This document shows positions 40,667 through 51,200 of a stretch of 64,000 nt of DNA, one piece after another. The notes beneath the pieces were generated by a model. That model ran no database searches and was not told where the DNA came from. It worked only from the letters and a program-made list of their open reading frames with translations. The DNA is from Mobilitalea torta (lineage in GTDB: Bacteria > Bacillota > Clostridia > Lachnospirales > Lachnospiraceae), in contig NZ_JBNPXH010000007.1 in assembly GCF_050433395.1 (NCBI RefSeq), forward strand, positions 1-64,000. The letters are read 5' to 3'. How positions within the stretch are numbered: the first letter of the stretch is position 1; every line of letters starts with the position of its first letter. The position numbers and the translations under genes were made by a program.

Positions 40667-42637
40667 ATGTTAAAGCATAAGTATATTCTTGCGGGTTTCC
40701 TTAAGACTGCCGTCCTTATGGCGGCAGTCTGCTCCGTCCTTGTGACGGCAGCCTGCCAGGCTAACCGGAAAGGAATACAAGCGGAGAATGGATATAATAA
40801 AAATTTAAGCCGTATTGCTGAATATGGGCCGATGGACTTGAAGAGCTACCGATTTGTTGACTATAAGGGGATGGCCCTGGATTTTGACCGTCTCGTTTTT
40901 GATTATGATGCGGTTGGGGAATACCTCCCTCTGATCTGGGAGGATAAGACCTATGAATCCTTTGGCTTGCCCGCGTATGTCGGTGATGACAGGCGCTTTA
41001 AGGACGGGGCGCAGGAAGCAGTTACTTGTATTGCGGCTGTTTTGAGTGCATCCCTAAACGGAATAGATAAATCAAACAGCCAGGGCCATAATTATGTACG
41101 TATGCTGAATGCATTTTATAACGAGGAAGAGAAGGTTATTCTGAATAATCCTTCCGGCAGTTCGGCAGCAACATCCATGTGGTATCTTTTATATCCGGCT
41201 ATTCTGTATGTGCAGACCTCTTCCCTGTATCCCAATGAAAAACAGATGGCGGAGAATGCCGCCAATACGGTGAACAGTTGGTATGAAGCTTATGAAATCA
41301 TGTATGGGGATGGCAGCGATCCGGATTTTGACTACACCGGATTTGATTTTATGAAAAAGGAGCCTTATCATAATAATATCTGGAGTGAACCGGATTGTGC
41401 TGTCGGTATCGCCTGGCTGATGGACTATGCCTATGATCTGACCGGCGAGGATAAATATTTTACAGCAATGAAAAATTGTCTGGATTATATCGAAGAGTAT
41501 TTTGGCGGCCCTTTATATGAGGTTTTACAATATTTCGGACCATTTCTGAGTGCGAAAACGAACGCTCTCCATGGAACCAACTACGATATGAACCAAGCCT
41601 TTGGAAGGGTATTTGACGGTTCCTCCATTCCGAGAGGCGGTTGGGGATCGATACGCGGTACATGGGGTGATTATGATATTTCCGGCTTATTTGGAAGCGT
41701 AACGGACCGGGGCGGCTATGCATTTGCCATGAACAGCTTTGCAGCTACGAGCGCTGTAATACCCGCAGCCAAATATGATACCAGATATGCGAGAGCAATC
41801 GGTGACTGGATTCTGCGTGTGACACAGAACGCCCGTTATTTCTTTGCAGATGAAACAAAGCAGGAGAATCAGTCCACCGGCTATCTTGACAATAAGAGCA
41901 CTATTCCTGAGCTTATCAAGAGTACCATACCGTATGAAGGCATCATTCACAGCTATAACGGGAAGACGCCCTGGTTTGGCGGTGATCCCACGATCAACGG
42001 GTGGGCGGAAACTGATTTTTCTCTTTACAGCGGAGCTCATATCGGTATTCTGGCATCACGGATATCCCGGACGGATCAGGAAGGAATTCTGAAAATAGAT
42101 CTTTCCGAGCACCCAATGAAAGAGGAACTGAAGTTTTATTTGCTGTATAATCCTTATTCCGAATATAAAAAAGTAACCTATGAGGTGACAAGCGAAGCTC
42201 CGGTTGATCTGTATAACACGGTTATAAACGAATATCTGGTGAAAGCGGTTACGAAAGAAGCTTCTATCAGCATACCTGCAAAAGAAGCGGCGGTAATCGT
42301 TGAAATACCGGCAGGCACCCAGCTTAGGAACGAGAACGGGACGGTCTATGCAGGCAAGGAATTTATAGCAGCGGGCTTATGCAGCGTGGCAATTGAGAAT
42401 TTGAAACAGAACCAGTCGGTATCCGGTAAATTTGATTTTGAGATTAAGCTTTACAGTAATCAGGCGGATGAAATAACGGAAGCGATTCTAAGCATTGCAG
42501 GTGAAGAAATTTCCTTTCAAGATAAAATAACAATCAATACAAAAGATTACGGCAGCGGCAATAAAAATCTGCAGGTACGGATTAGAACAAAAAACGGACA
42601 GACTGATACGGCAATGATCCGTTTGTATTTTGAGTAA
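40667..42637 (+). CDS. Large secreted lipoprotein, putative alpha/alpha-type glycoside hydrolase
   Basis: The 656-residue product has an N-terminal signal peptide with a possible lipid-attachment Cys at C30 (LVTAAC, not an ideal lipobox). Residues about 100-480 are helical with repeated aromatic and acidic motifs, such as NNIWSEPDCAVGIAWLMDYA, YDLTGEDKYFTAMKNCLDYI and GSIPRGGWGSIRGTWGDYD-like stretches near residues 325-345, fitting an alpha/alpha toroid as in many polysaccharide hydrolases and lyases. The last 170 residues look beta-sandwich-like. I do not recognise a CAZy family. The operon context supports extracellular glycan breakdown before import. Confidence 0.6.
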   Translation: MLKHKYILAGFLKTAVLMAAVCSVLVTAACQANRKGIQAENGYNKNLSRIAEYGPMDLKSYRFVDYKGMALDFDRLVFDYDAVGEYLPLIWEDKTYESFGLPAYVGDDRRFKDGAQEAVTCIAAVLSASLNGIDKSNSQGHNYVRMLNAFYNEEEKVILNNPSGSSAATSMWYLLYPAILYVQTSSLYPNEKQMAENAANTVNSWYEAYEIMYGDGSDPDFDYTGFDFMKKEPYHNNIWSEPDCAVGIAWLMDYAYDLTGEDKYFTAMKNCLDYIEEYFGGPLYEVLQYFGPFLSAKTNALHGTNYDMNQAFGRVFDGSSIPRGGWGSIRGTWGDYDISGLFGSVTDRGGYAFAMNSFAATSAVIPAAKYDTRYARAIGDWILRVTQNARYFFADETKQENQSTGYLDNKSTIPELIKSTIPYEGIIHSYNGKTPWFGGDPTINGWAETDFSLYSGAHIGILASRISRTDQEGILKIDLSEHPMKEELKFYLLYNPYSEYKKVTYEVTSEAPVDLYNTVINEYLVKAVTKEASISIPAKEAAVIVEIPAGTQLRNENGTVYAGKEFIAAGLCSVAIENLKQNQSVSGKFDFEIKLYSNQADEITEAILSIAGEEISFQDKITINTKDYGSGNKNLQVRIRTKNGQTDTAMIRLYFE

Positions 42638-42736
42638 TTAAGCCGGCTTATTCTTATAAAGGAATGAAATAAACTGTAATAGTCCAGCCCGCAGCAGGGT
42701 GGAATTGTTACAGCAAAATGATACTGGGAGAGACAT

Positions 42737-43684
42737 ATGGAGACAAAACGAAGCTGTGATGAGCTTTTAAAGGAATATCGAAACAACAGAAAAGTAATAT
42801 CCACTCATAGAATTCAATTTTACTTAGGTGAAAATGATGACAGGGATGTATACAATATCAGCGCACCTTTTCAATGGAATGGTGAAACCTTAATTGCCGG
42901 ACGGGTTGAAGCAAGAGACAGTGAGGTGTCTGAAACTGTTTTTTTTGAGGAGAAGGATGGCAGGTGGGTGAAAAAAGAAGGATATCCGGTATTAAAGCTG
43001 CAGGACCCTTTTATTACAAAGCATGGCGGTGAAATCCTTGTGGGAGGAGTCGAAATCTATGATGACCCGGAATGCAGCGGACACTTAGCCTATCGGACCG
43101 TCTTTTACAAAGGGAAAACAATCCGGGAGCTGGAACGCTTTGCGCAAGGTCCGGAGCGGATGAAGGATATCCGTTTACTTTCCATCAGTGACCATGATAT
43201 ATGGGTCTTTACCAGGCCGCAGGGTATGATTGGAGGAAGGGGCAAGATTGCCTTTACCCATATATCGGACCTCAGTCAGTTAAATGTGGAAAACATCCGG
43301 AAGGCGGAGGTCTTGGAAGACCAGTTTTATGAGGAAGAGTGGGGCGGTTCCAATGAACTTCACTTATTAAGGAATGGCAAGGTCGGAGTTTTATCCCATA
43401 TCGCTAAATTTGATGAGCAGGGAAACCGGCATTATTATTCCTCCTGTTTTTGCTTTGATTTAAATACCGGGGAATATTCCCCGATGAAAATCATTGCTGC
43501 AAGAGAGGATTTTGAGAAGGGCGATGCCAAAAGGCCCGATTTAATAGATGTAATTTTTAGCGGAGGAATGATCCGAAAACCGGGCGGACTCGCAGAGCTG
43601 TATTGTGGTGTCAGCGATGCACAGGGGCATGTGATTGAGATTCCTGACCCCTTTTCCGAATATGAGGAGACTTTATTTCAATGA
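42737..43684 (+). CDS. DUF1861 family protein (beta-propeller, GH-like)
   Basis: This 315-residue cytoplasmic protein matches DUF1861, a propeller-type family often found beside GH130 genes in glycan operons. Characteristic text is DVYNISAPFQWNGETLIAGR, GRWVKKEGYPVLKLQDPFIT, YRTVFYKGKTIRELERFAQG, and GKIAFTHISDLSQLNVENI. Its biochemical role is not established to my knowledge; a glycosidase or phosphorylase-like activity is suspected from the fold. It overlaps the GH130 gene by 4 bases (ATGA), so the two are translated together and probably act on the same sugar. Confidence 0.78.
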   Translation: METKRSCDELLKEYRNNRKVISTHRIQFYLGENDDRDVYNISAPFQWNGETLIAGRVEARDSEVSETVFFEEKDGRWVKKEGYPVLKLQDPFITKHGGEILVGGVEIYDDPECSGHLAYRTVFYKGKTIRELERFAQGPERMKDIRLLSISDHDIWVFTRPQGMIGGRGKIAFTHISDLSQLNVENIRKAEVLEDQFYEEEWGGSNELHLLRNGKVGVLSHIAKFDEQGNRHYYSSCFCFDLNTGEYSPMKIIAAREDFEKGDAKRPDLIDVIFSGGMIRKPGGLAELYCGVSDAQGHVIEIPDPFSEYEETLFQ

Positions 43685-44760
43685 ATAAAATGAACAGATG
43701 TACTGATAACCCGTTGATTACACCGGCAGATATTAAGCCAAGTAATGAGCACTTAAAAGTGGAGGGTGTGTTTAATTGCGGAGTAACAAAATATAACGAT
43801 GAAGTAATGCTTTTATGCAGGGTAGCAGAGAGCGTAAAGGATGTCCCTCAGAATGAGGTTAGAATCCCTGTTATCAAAAAGAGAGAGGGAAAAGATGTTA
43901 TAGATATTGTTACAATTGTGAAGGAGAATCACCCGGAATATGATTTTAGCGATAACCGGACAATTAGCCGGATCGATGCGAATGGCATCAGCAAGGCGAT
44001 TTATTTAACCTCGTTATCACACCTGCGTATTGCAAGATCAAAGGATGGAATTCACTTTACTGTGGATGAGCAGCCCTGCCTCCTGCCTCAGGCGGATGAG
44101 GAGGGCTGGGGGATGGAAGATCCCAGGATTACTAAGCTTATGGATACTTACTATATATCATATACTGCAGTTTCAGAAAACGGTGCCAAAACAGCCTTAG
44201 TATCCACCAGGGATTTTAAGACATTTAAACGCCATGGAATTATATTTGCACCTGAAAATAAGGATGTCACCATTTTTCCTGAAATGTTTGACGGGATGTA
44301 TCTGGCGTTTAACAGGCCGGTACCTTATGGGATCGGATATCCTGATATGTGGATGGCAAAATCCCCGGATCTCATTCATTGGGGCGGGCAAAAGCATTTT
44401 TACGGAATATCGGAAGATGGCTGGGAAAATGGAAGAATTGGCGGCGGAGCGGTACCTTTTCTGACGGAAAGAGGCTGGATTAAAATCTATCATGCGGCAG
44501 ATAAGCAAAACAGGTATTGCCTGGGAGCATTTCTGCTGGACACCGGGGAGCCGTCCAAAATATTGGCAAAATCGGCTGAACCAATACTGGAGCCTGAGGA
44601 ATGGTATGAGAAGGAAGGCTTCTTTCCCAATGTCGTATTCACATGTGGTTGCATTTTTGAAAATGGTATGGTAAGTATATACTATGGTGCGGCAGATGAT
44701 AAAATATGCCGTGCCGACATCTCCCTGGAGGATATTTATGGATCGCTGCAAGTATTTTAA
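43681..44760 (+). CDS. GH130 family mannoside phosphorylase/hydrolase
   Basis: The 359-residue product is a GH130-type five-bladed propeller. VEGVFNCGVTKYNDEVMLLC and EGWGMEDPRITKLMDTYYIS include the region of the catalytic Asp (MEDPR). LAFNRPVPYGIGYPDMWMAK, GRIGGGAVPFLTERGWIKIY and ISIYYGAADDKI-like text near the end are further blocks. GH130 enzymes phosphorolyse or hydrolyse beta-mannosides (beta-1,4-Man-GlcNAc, beta-1,2- or beta-1,4-mannooligosaccharides). I cannot decide between phosphorylase and hydrolase from reading alone. It would process sugars brought in by the ABC system. Confidence 0.85.
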   Translation: MNKMNRCTDNPLITPADIKPSNEHLKVEGVFNCGVTKYNDEVMLLCRVAESVKDVPQNEVRIPVIKKREGKDVIDIVTIVKENHPEYDFSDNRTISRIDANGISKAIYLTSLSHLRIARSKDGIHFTVDEQPCLLPQADEEGWGMEDPRITKLMDTYYISYTAVSENGAKTALVSTRDFKTFKRHGIIFAPENKDVTIFPEMFDGMYLAFNRPVPYGIGYPDMWMAKSPDLIHWGGQKHFYGISEDGWENGRIGGGAVPFLTERGWIKIYHAADKQNRYCLGAFLLDTGEPSKILAKSAEPILEPEEWYEKEGFFPNVVFTCGCIFENGMVSIYYGAADDKICRADISLEDIYGSLQVF

Positions 44761-44789
44761 GTACACACAAAGAGCTTCGGAGACTGCGT

Positions 44790-45821
44790 ATGAAGAATAA
44801 AGTTACCATGAAAGAAATCGCGGATAAATTGAATCTATCGATTAATGCGGTTTCCTTAGTATTAAACGATAAGTCCGGAATCAGTGAAAAGACCAGAAGC
44901 CTGGTCTTAAAGACAGCCGATGAGATGGGGTATATAGACCAAACCTCAAAATATAAGAAAACCTTCTCCAGTAAGAACCTGGCGGTATTAATCAAGCGTA
45001 TTTATTTTAAAGATATGCATTTCTATTCAAGGATACTTCTCGGACTGGAACAGGAAGCGAAGAAAAATAATTATGATATCCTGATATCTGTCTTAGATGA
45101 CAATGAAATTCCCAATTGCATCGAAAACAGAAAGACAGCAGGTATTTTCATCGTGGGCAAGGTCGAGACCGAATACCTGATGAAGGTCAAGCAATATGGC
45201 ATACCTGTGATACTTGTGGATACCACCTCTTCTATTGAGGAAACAGACAGTGTTATGACGGATAACCGGTTGGGCGGCTACCAGGCAATCCGCTACCTGA
45301 TTCAGAAAGGTTATCGTAAAATCGGTTTTTTCGGGGACTTGGGCTATACGGTAAGTGTCCGGGAACGTTATTGGGGTTATCTTGAAGCAATAAAGCATAT
45401 GCCGGGAATTGACGATTATTTTGAGGCCTCCGAATACTCCGAGCAGTATTCGGTAGTAGCGGATATTGAGCAGGATATATTAAATAATGATACGGCAAAA
45501 ATTATCGAACGTGTCAAAAGCGTAAAAAAGATGCCGGAGGTTTTTTTCTGTTCCAATGACAATGCGGCAATCCTGCTCTGCAATTCATTAAGGCATTTAA
45601 ATTACCGTATACCGGAGGATATAAGTGTTATGGGTTTTGATGATGTAGACTTAAGTAACATGGTTATACCAAAGCTTACAACAATCCGTGTAAATAAAGA
45701 AATGATAGGAAGCAGGGCGATCCAGTTGTTTATCTGGAGGCTGGAGCATAAGAACGATCCTCCGGAAAAGGTGTTAATCAGTACGGAAGTGATAGAACGG
45801 GATTCTGTTGGCAGCATCTAA
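44790..45821 (+). CDS. LacI-family transcriptional regulator
   Basis: This 343-residue regulator has the LacI helix-turn-helix at its start, VTMKEIADKLNLSINAVSLV, followed by the hinge, and a periplasmic-binding-like sensor domain (AVLIKRIYFKDMHFYSRILL, VMGFDDVDLSNMVIPKLTTI). I chose ATG 44790, with CGGAG 8-12 bases upstream; the open frame extends to 44706 but would overlap the GH130 gene. It closes the sugar operon and presumably controls it through the palindromes at 36.88-36.92 kb, with a mannoside or its breakdown product as ligand. Confidence 0.92.
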   Translation: MKNKVTMKEIADKLNLSINAVSLVLNDKSGISEKTRSLVLKTADEMGYIDQTSKYKKTFSSKNLAVLIKRIYFKDMHFYSRILLGLEQEAKKNNYDILISVLDDNEIPNCIENRKTAGIFIVGKVETEYLMKVKQYGIPVILVDTTSSIEETDSVMTDNRLGGYQAIRYLIQKGYRKIGFFGDLGYTVSVRERYWGYLEAIKHMPGIDDYFEASEYSEQYSVVADIEQDILNNDTAKIIERVKSVKKMPEVFFCSNDNAAILLCNSLRHLNYRIPEDISVMGFDDVDLSNMVIPKLTTIRVNKEMIGSRAIQLFIWRLEHKNDPPEKVLISTEVIERDSVGSI

Positions 45822-45927
45822 TTCCGGGATTCTTGTAGTCAAAGGTTCCCGGTTTATCCTCCATGCCTGGTACCGCACCGGTTCCCGGCATCAGGGGAGA
45901 TTTTTCAATCAGAATAAATACTTTGGT

Positions 45928-45957
45928 CAGCTTCTTTTCTGGAGAAGCTGTTTTTTT
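45928..45957 (+). terminator. Rho-independent terminator after the sugar operon
   Basis: CAGCTTCT at 45928-45935 pairs perfectly with AGAAGCTG at 45943-45950 around a 7-base loop, followed by seven T. Confidence 0.9.
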
Positions 45958-45972
45958 GTCTGGGATTTTGGA

Positions 45973-46001
45973 TTGTATTTGTTCTGGAAAGATTTTATAA
46001 T
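45973..46001 (+). promoter_or_regulatory. Recurring promoter-like element, copy 3
   Basis: TTGTAT at 45973-45978, 17 bases (TTGTTCTGGAAAGATTT) and TATAAT at 45996-46001, followed by AGTGGCATAAG. It resembles the elements at 22762 and 26333. Here the next gene is the nucleoside phosphorylase, 168 bases from the -10 box to its ATG. Confidence 0.55.
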
Positions 46002-46168
46002 AGTGGCATAAGGGCCTGCGGTCATAAAGTTCTCAGGTCTTCTTTTGGTATGTAAGTTATAGATCAAAAAAATAGTATGGATTTTTATGAAAAAGTAGTA
46101 GAATAATAGATACAACTTTAAAAAGTATTTGGAGCATAGGAGAGATTGTGTTTAAAGGAGGATGGGCT

Positions 46169-46951
46169 ATGGTTGATTATACGGAAGGATCCGGCAAGCA
46201 ATACCATGTTCAGCTGGGACCCGAAGATGTGGGAAAATATGTTATACTGCCGGGAGACCCCAAGCGGTGTGAAAAGATAGCAGTACATTTTAAGGATGCG
46301 AAGCTCATTGCAGACAGCAGGGAATATATTACTTATACCGGTTATCTTGACGGAGTGAAGGTCAGTGTTACTTCAACTGGAATTGGGGGGCCGTCGGCTT
46401 CCATTGCGCTGGAGGAGCTGGTGCGGTGCGGGGCGGACACCTTTATCCGTGTGGGTACCTGCGGCGGAATGCAGGAGAATATCATGGGAGGCGATCTGGT
46501 GATTGCCAACGGGGCCATCCGTATGGAAGGAACCAGCAAGGAATATGCTCCCATTGAGTTTCCTGCGGTTCCTGACGTGCATGTTCTGAACGCGCTGATG
46601 AATGCGGCCAGAGAGAGCGGGGTTCCTTATCATGTGGGAGTTGTGCAATGCAAGGATGCCTTCTATGGCCAGCATGAACCTGAGACCAAACCGGTCAGCT
46701 ATGAGCTGCAGAATAAATGGGAAGCCTGGATTCGCTGCGGATGCCTGGCTTCGGAGATGGAATCCGCCGCCCTGTTCGTAGCAGGAAGCTATCTGAGGGT
46801 CAGGGTGGGCTCTGTATTTCTTGTGATTGCCAATCAGGAGCGTGCCAAGAAGGGACTGAGCAATCCCCAGGTTCATGATACCGATCTTGCTATTGTGACA
46901 GCAGTTAATGCAATTAGAAAATTAATTCAACAAGACAGCGGGTGCAGATAA
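46169..46951 (+). CDS. udp: Uridine phosphorylase-type nucleoside phosphorylase
   Basis: This 260-residue enzyme of the NP-I family cleaves a pyrimidine (probably uridine) nucleoside with phosphate to the base and pentose-1-phosphate. Family blocks are YVILPGDPKRCEKIA, VSVTSTGIGGPSASIALEEL, FIRVGTCGGMQ and ASEMESAALFVAG. The GTCGG and MESAA parts fit uridine phosphorylase. I chose ATG 46169, which has AAAGGAGG at 46154-46161; a GTG at 46148 in the same frame lies upstream of that site. deoB follows after 21 bases, forming a nucleoside-salvage unit in which deoB isomerises the sugar phosphate product. Confidence 0.9.
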   Translation: MVDYTEGSGKQYHVQLGPEDVGKYVILPGDPKRCEKIAVHFKDAKLIADSREYITYTGYLDGVKVSVTSTGIGGPSASIALEELVRCGADTFIRVGTCGGMQENIMGGDLVIANGAIRMEGTSKEYAPIEFPAVPDVHVLNALMNAARESGVPYHVGVVQCKDAFYGQHEPETKPVSYELQNKWEAWIRCGCLASEMESAALFVAGSYLRVRVGSVFLVIANQERAKKGLSNPQVHDTDLAIVTAVNAIRKLIQQDSGCR

Positions 46952-46972
46952 AGTAAAACAGGAGGGAAAGAG

Positions 46973-48163
46973 ATGTATCAATATAAAAGAATTTTTACAA
47001 TTGTAATTGATTCTCTGGGAATCGGAGCCGCGGAGGATGCCGCGGCCTACGGCGATGCCGGTACGGATACCCTGGGCCATATTTCAGAGGCGGTGGCGGA
47101 ATTCCATATCCCCAATCTTCAGAAGCTGGGGCTGGCGAACCTCCATCCCTTGAAGCAGGTTGCGCCTGTGAGCCGGCCCATGGGATATTATATGCCCATG
47201 TCGGAAGCCAGCGCAGGGAAGGATACCATGACCGGACATTGGGAGCTCATGGGCCTGAAAACCGAAAAACCCTTTCAGACCTTTACTGACACCGGATTTC
47301 CCAAAGAATTGATTGAAGAGCTGGAGAGGCGTACCGGAAGAAGAGTGATCGGCAATAAAAGTGCCAGCGGAACGGAAATTCTGGAGGAGATGGGGGAGGA
47401 GGAGATCCGGACGGGAGCCATGATTGTCTATACCTCGGCAGATTCTGTTCTTCAGATCTGCGGAAATGAGGAGACTCTTGGCTTGGAGGAGCTGTACCGC
47501 TGCTGCGAAATCGCCAGGGAATTGACCCTGAGGGATGAGTGGAAGGTGGGACGGGTTATAGCAAGACCCTATACCGGCAAGAAGCGGGGAGAATTCGTAC
47601 GAACCAGCAATCGGCATGATTATGCCCTGAAGCCCTTTGGAAAGACTGCCCTGGACGCCTTGAAGGAGAATGGGTACAGTGTGATTTCCATTGGGAAGAT
47701 TAAAGATATCTTTGACGGGGAAGGGATTACGGAAGCCTATCAATCCAAAAGCTCCGTTCATGGAATGGAACAGACCCTGGAAGTGGCGGAGAAGGATTTT
47801 ACCGGGCTGTGTTTTGTGAATTTGGTTGATTTCGATGCGCTCTGGGGGCATAGAAGGAACCCTGTGGGTTATGCAGAGGAGCTGGAGAAGTTCGATTTGA
47901 ACCTGGGACTGCTGCTGGATAAACTAAAGCCTTCGGATTTGCTCATTATTACGGCGGATCATGGCAATGATCCCACCCATACCGGAACGGATCATACCAG
48001 AGAGAGGGTGCCTTTTATTGCTTATTCCCCCTCCATGAAAAAGAGCGGCGCCATGGAAGAAGCCCCTGCCTTTGCAGCCGTGGGGGCTACGATTGCGGAT
48101 AATTTTAATATCGGGATGCCGGAAGGAACCATTGGCACCTCCGTGCTGAAGCAGCTGGCTTAA
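46973..48163 (+). CDS. deoB: Phosphopentomutase
   Basis: DeoB (396 residues) interconverts ribose-1- and ribose-5-phosphate, and the deoxy forms. It is an alkaline-phosphatase-superfamily enzyme with two Mn ions. Visible motifs are TIVIDSLGIGAAEDAAAYGD with the first metal ligand Asp, GKDTMTGHWELMGL with the phosphorylated Thr, VNLVDFDALWGHRRN and ITADHGNDPTHTGTDHTRE with the remaining ligands. The length matches the family. GGAGGG precedes ATG 46973. Confidence 0.96.
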   Translation: MYQYKRIFTIVIDSLGIGAAEDAAAYGDAGTDTLGHISEAVAEFHIPNLQKLGLANLHPLKQVAPVSRPMGYYMPMSEASAGKDTMTGHWELMGLKTEKPFQTFTDTGFPKELIEELERRTGRRVIGNKSASGTEILEEMGEEEIRTGAMIVYTSADSVLQICGNEETLGLEELYRCCEIARELTLRDEWKVGRVIARPYTGKKRGEFVRTSNRHDYALKPFGKTALDALKENGYSVISIGKIKDIFDGEGITEAYQSKSSVHGMEQTLEVAEKDFTGLCFVNLVDFDALWGHRRNPVGYAEELEKFDLNLGLLLDKLKPSDLLIITADHGNDPTHTGTDHTRERVPFIAYSPSMKKSGAMEEAPAFAAVGATIADNFNIGMPEGTIGTSVLKQLA

Positions 48164-48263
48164 TTAAATGGTCAAAATAGGCCAGGCGATTCTTAATGAC
48201 GGGCAGGGTTTTTTGTGCTAAAATGAAGGTGCAAGGGTTGCAATTCAGAGGAGAGACCGCGAT

Positions 48264-51200
48264 ATGATTAATACCTCAGAACAGTATAGAATACAGGAAT
48301 ATATCCAGGGAACCGAGAGCAGTGAGATCTATAAGGCCATAGATTCCCTGACGGGTGAGCCCGTAATCTTAAAAACAATTAACACAGAGACCATGAGCCC
48401 CAAGGCGCTGGCAAAGCTTCGAAATGAATACAATATCCTGCAAAAGCTGAAGAGCGGCTATGTTCCCAGGGCGATTGATTTTGTGAAGCTGGATCAGACA
48501 TTTTTTCTGGTGATGGAATACTGTGGAGGGGTTTCTCTATCCCAATATATCAAAGAGCGCAGAATGTCCGTCAAGGAGTTTCTGCATCTTGCAATCGAGA
48601 TTGTGGGCGGCCTTTCCGAGATTCATAAGGCGGGCATTATACACAAGGATCTGACCCCCTCCAATATAATTTATAATCCCCGGACGAGGAAGATTACAAT
48701 TGTTGATTTTGGCATATCGGCGGAATTTTCCTTCGAGAAGCCTTTGATGGTTGATCCGTCAGCTTCGGAGGGGACTTTATTCTATATTTCACCGGAACAG
48801 ACAGGAAGAATGAATTGTCCTGTTGATTTTCGCACGGATTTTTATTCCCTGGGTATTACCCTTTTCGAAATGCTTTGCGGACGCCGTCCGTTTGATTCCG
48901 CAAGCCCGGCAGAGCTGATTTACGATCATGTGGCAAGAGTTCCTCTGGCAGCCAGAATGGTCAACCCCGAGGTTCCGGAGATGCTGTCCCGGATGATTTT
49001 CAAGCTTATGACTAAGATGCCGGAGAACCGATACCTTAGTACGGAAGGCATTCTTTTTGATTTAAAGAAATGCCTGGCTTATTATGACGAAATTTATGAA
49101 ATACCGGAGTTTCAGATGGGACTTGGCGATTATTATGACCGGATTGAGATACCCCATAAGCTCTACGGCCGGGAAGAGGAGACCGTAGTTCTGGAGGAAG
49201 CCTATCATAGTATTTTGAAAGGCGGAAGATGTGCTGTCTTCATCAGCGGGCAGTCCGGAGTCGGGAAGACCTCCCTGGTAGGAGAGGTTTATAAGCATGT
49301 TCTGGAATCAAACGGAATTATGATTAGCGGTAAGTTTGACCAATATCATAGGGATATCCCGTATTATGCTCTTTTTCAGTTGGTTGGAAACTATTGCGAT
49401 GCCATTCTTTCGGAAAATGAGAATACCATTGCCATCTGGAGAAAATGTATCTCTGAGGCGCTTGGTCAGGACGCTGTCCTGCTGGTTGATAAGGTTCCCC
49501 GGTTAGCGCTGATTATCGGACAGCCCCAGCCCTTGCCGGAGCTGTCGCCTGTTGAGGCGGGCATAAGATTCAAGGCAGCGGTGCAAAGAATGCTGGCAGC
49601 GGTTGCGTCCCCTCTGCAGCCGGTGGTTATCTTTATTGACGATATTCATCTCGCCAATTCCGAGTCCATGGATATTCTGGGAGAAATCATGAGCAATGAA
49701 GACATCAGCGGTCTGATGCTGGTGGCCTGTTACCGGGATAATGAGGTTGACAGCGGTCATCCGGTGAATCTCAGTCTGAAGCGGATGAAACAGCGGGAAA
49801 TCAATGTGCGCCATCTTTCCCTGTCAGGGCTCACTCTTTCCGCGGTTACCCGGATGCTCTCCGATACGTTAAACAGCAGTACGGATAAGGTTATGGAGCT
49901 GGCCGGAATTGTTTACAGCAAGACACATGGAAATCCATTTTACATAAAACAGTTTTTGATGCTTTGTCACCGGGACGGGATGATTCGTCTTGGAGGACCG
50001 GGCAGGGATTGGAGCTGGGATTTGGATGCTATAAAGGTCTGTCCCGCCAAAGAGAATGTGATTGATTTTCTCACCAGGAATACGGATCAGCTTTCCAAGG
50101 AAACGGTAAGCCTTCTTTCGATTGGGGCGTGCGGCGGTCAGAGCTTTTCCACCGGTTTTCTGGCCGGTATATCGGGCATGGAGCAGGAGGAGATATCCCG
50201 CCTGCTGAAGCCGGCTGTGACTATCGAGGTGATTTATCCGATACAGAATGATGATGGGGATAGCGCATGGATTCGGTTTCAATTTGCTCACGATAGATTC
50301 CAGCAGCTGTTCTATACGATACTGCCGGAGGACAGAAGATCTGATATTCATTACGCCCTGGCAAAATGCTATGAGGAGGCCCGGGACTGTACCGGAGGGA
50401 ACGAGGACATACAGTTCTACATGGCTGACAATTACGCCAAAGCCTTTGAACGCATCTCTCCGGCAAAGGAAAAGAAACGTGTTGCCGGGATTCTCCTGAA
50501 GGCTGCCCGTGCCGCAACCCTCCTGGCTTCTTATGATATGGCGGCCCGGTATCTGGAGCAGATTATTGGCTTCCTGGAGCAAGCGGCAGATAATGAGGAT
50601 GCTTTGCAGGCAGAAGAGGAATTTATTTTTTCGGTTTATGCGGCATACCATCTGGTGCTTTGCGGTCTGTCCCGCTATGAAGAGGCGGATGAGATTTACC
50701 GGCAGCTTCAAAGGCTTACCGCTGCCCCTGTTGATCTTACCGAAAGCTGCTGCCTGCAGGCGGTAAGCCTGTCAAATCGTGGGAGATACCGGGATGCTTT
50801 CTTCCTTGGCATCGGGCTGCTGGAAACACTGGGGGTACATTTCCCCGAAGAGGATCTGTATCCCACCACCCTGGCTGAAATTGAAGAATACTACGCGGAA
50901 TTCAGAGGAAGAAATTACGAGGGAACCCTAGCGGAAGATAAAAAGGAGTTTGCAATCGCCAGAATTCTTAACCGGATCGTGGCGGCCAGCTTTTTCTGCG
51001 ATCCCCTTTATTCCTCGTGGACGATTATTACCAGCGCCAGAAGGAGCCTGGTATATGGTTATACTCCGGACGGGCTGCAGCTGTATGCCAGTCTGATGCA
51101 TGTTCTGGTACCATTTCGGAACGATTATAAGAGAGCCTATGAGGCTGCCTGTGCGGCTAAGAGAGTGGCGGAGCGGGGGGGATACAAGAATGAGCTGTAT

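Noticed and set aside
49869..50711. 280-codon minus-strand open frame
   Set aside because: It is antisense to the giant kinase-cyclase gene and shows no domain or ribosome site. The same holds for 54425-55276 inside the GH2 gene and 47084-47851 inside deoB.
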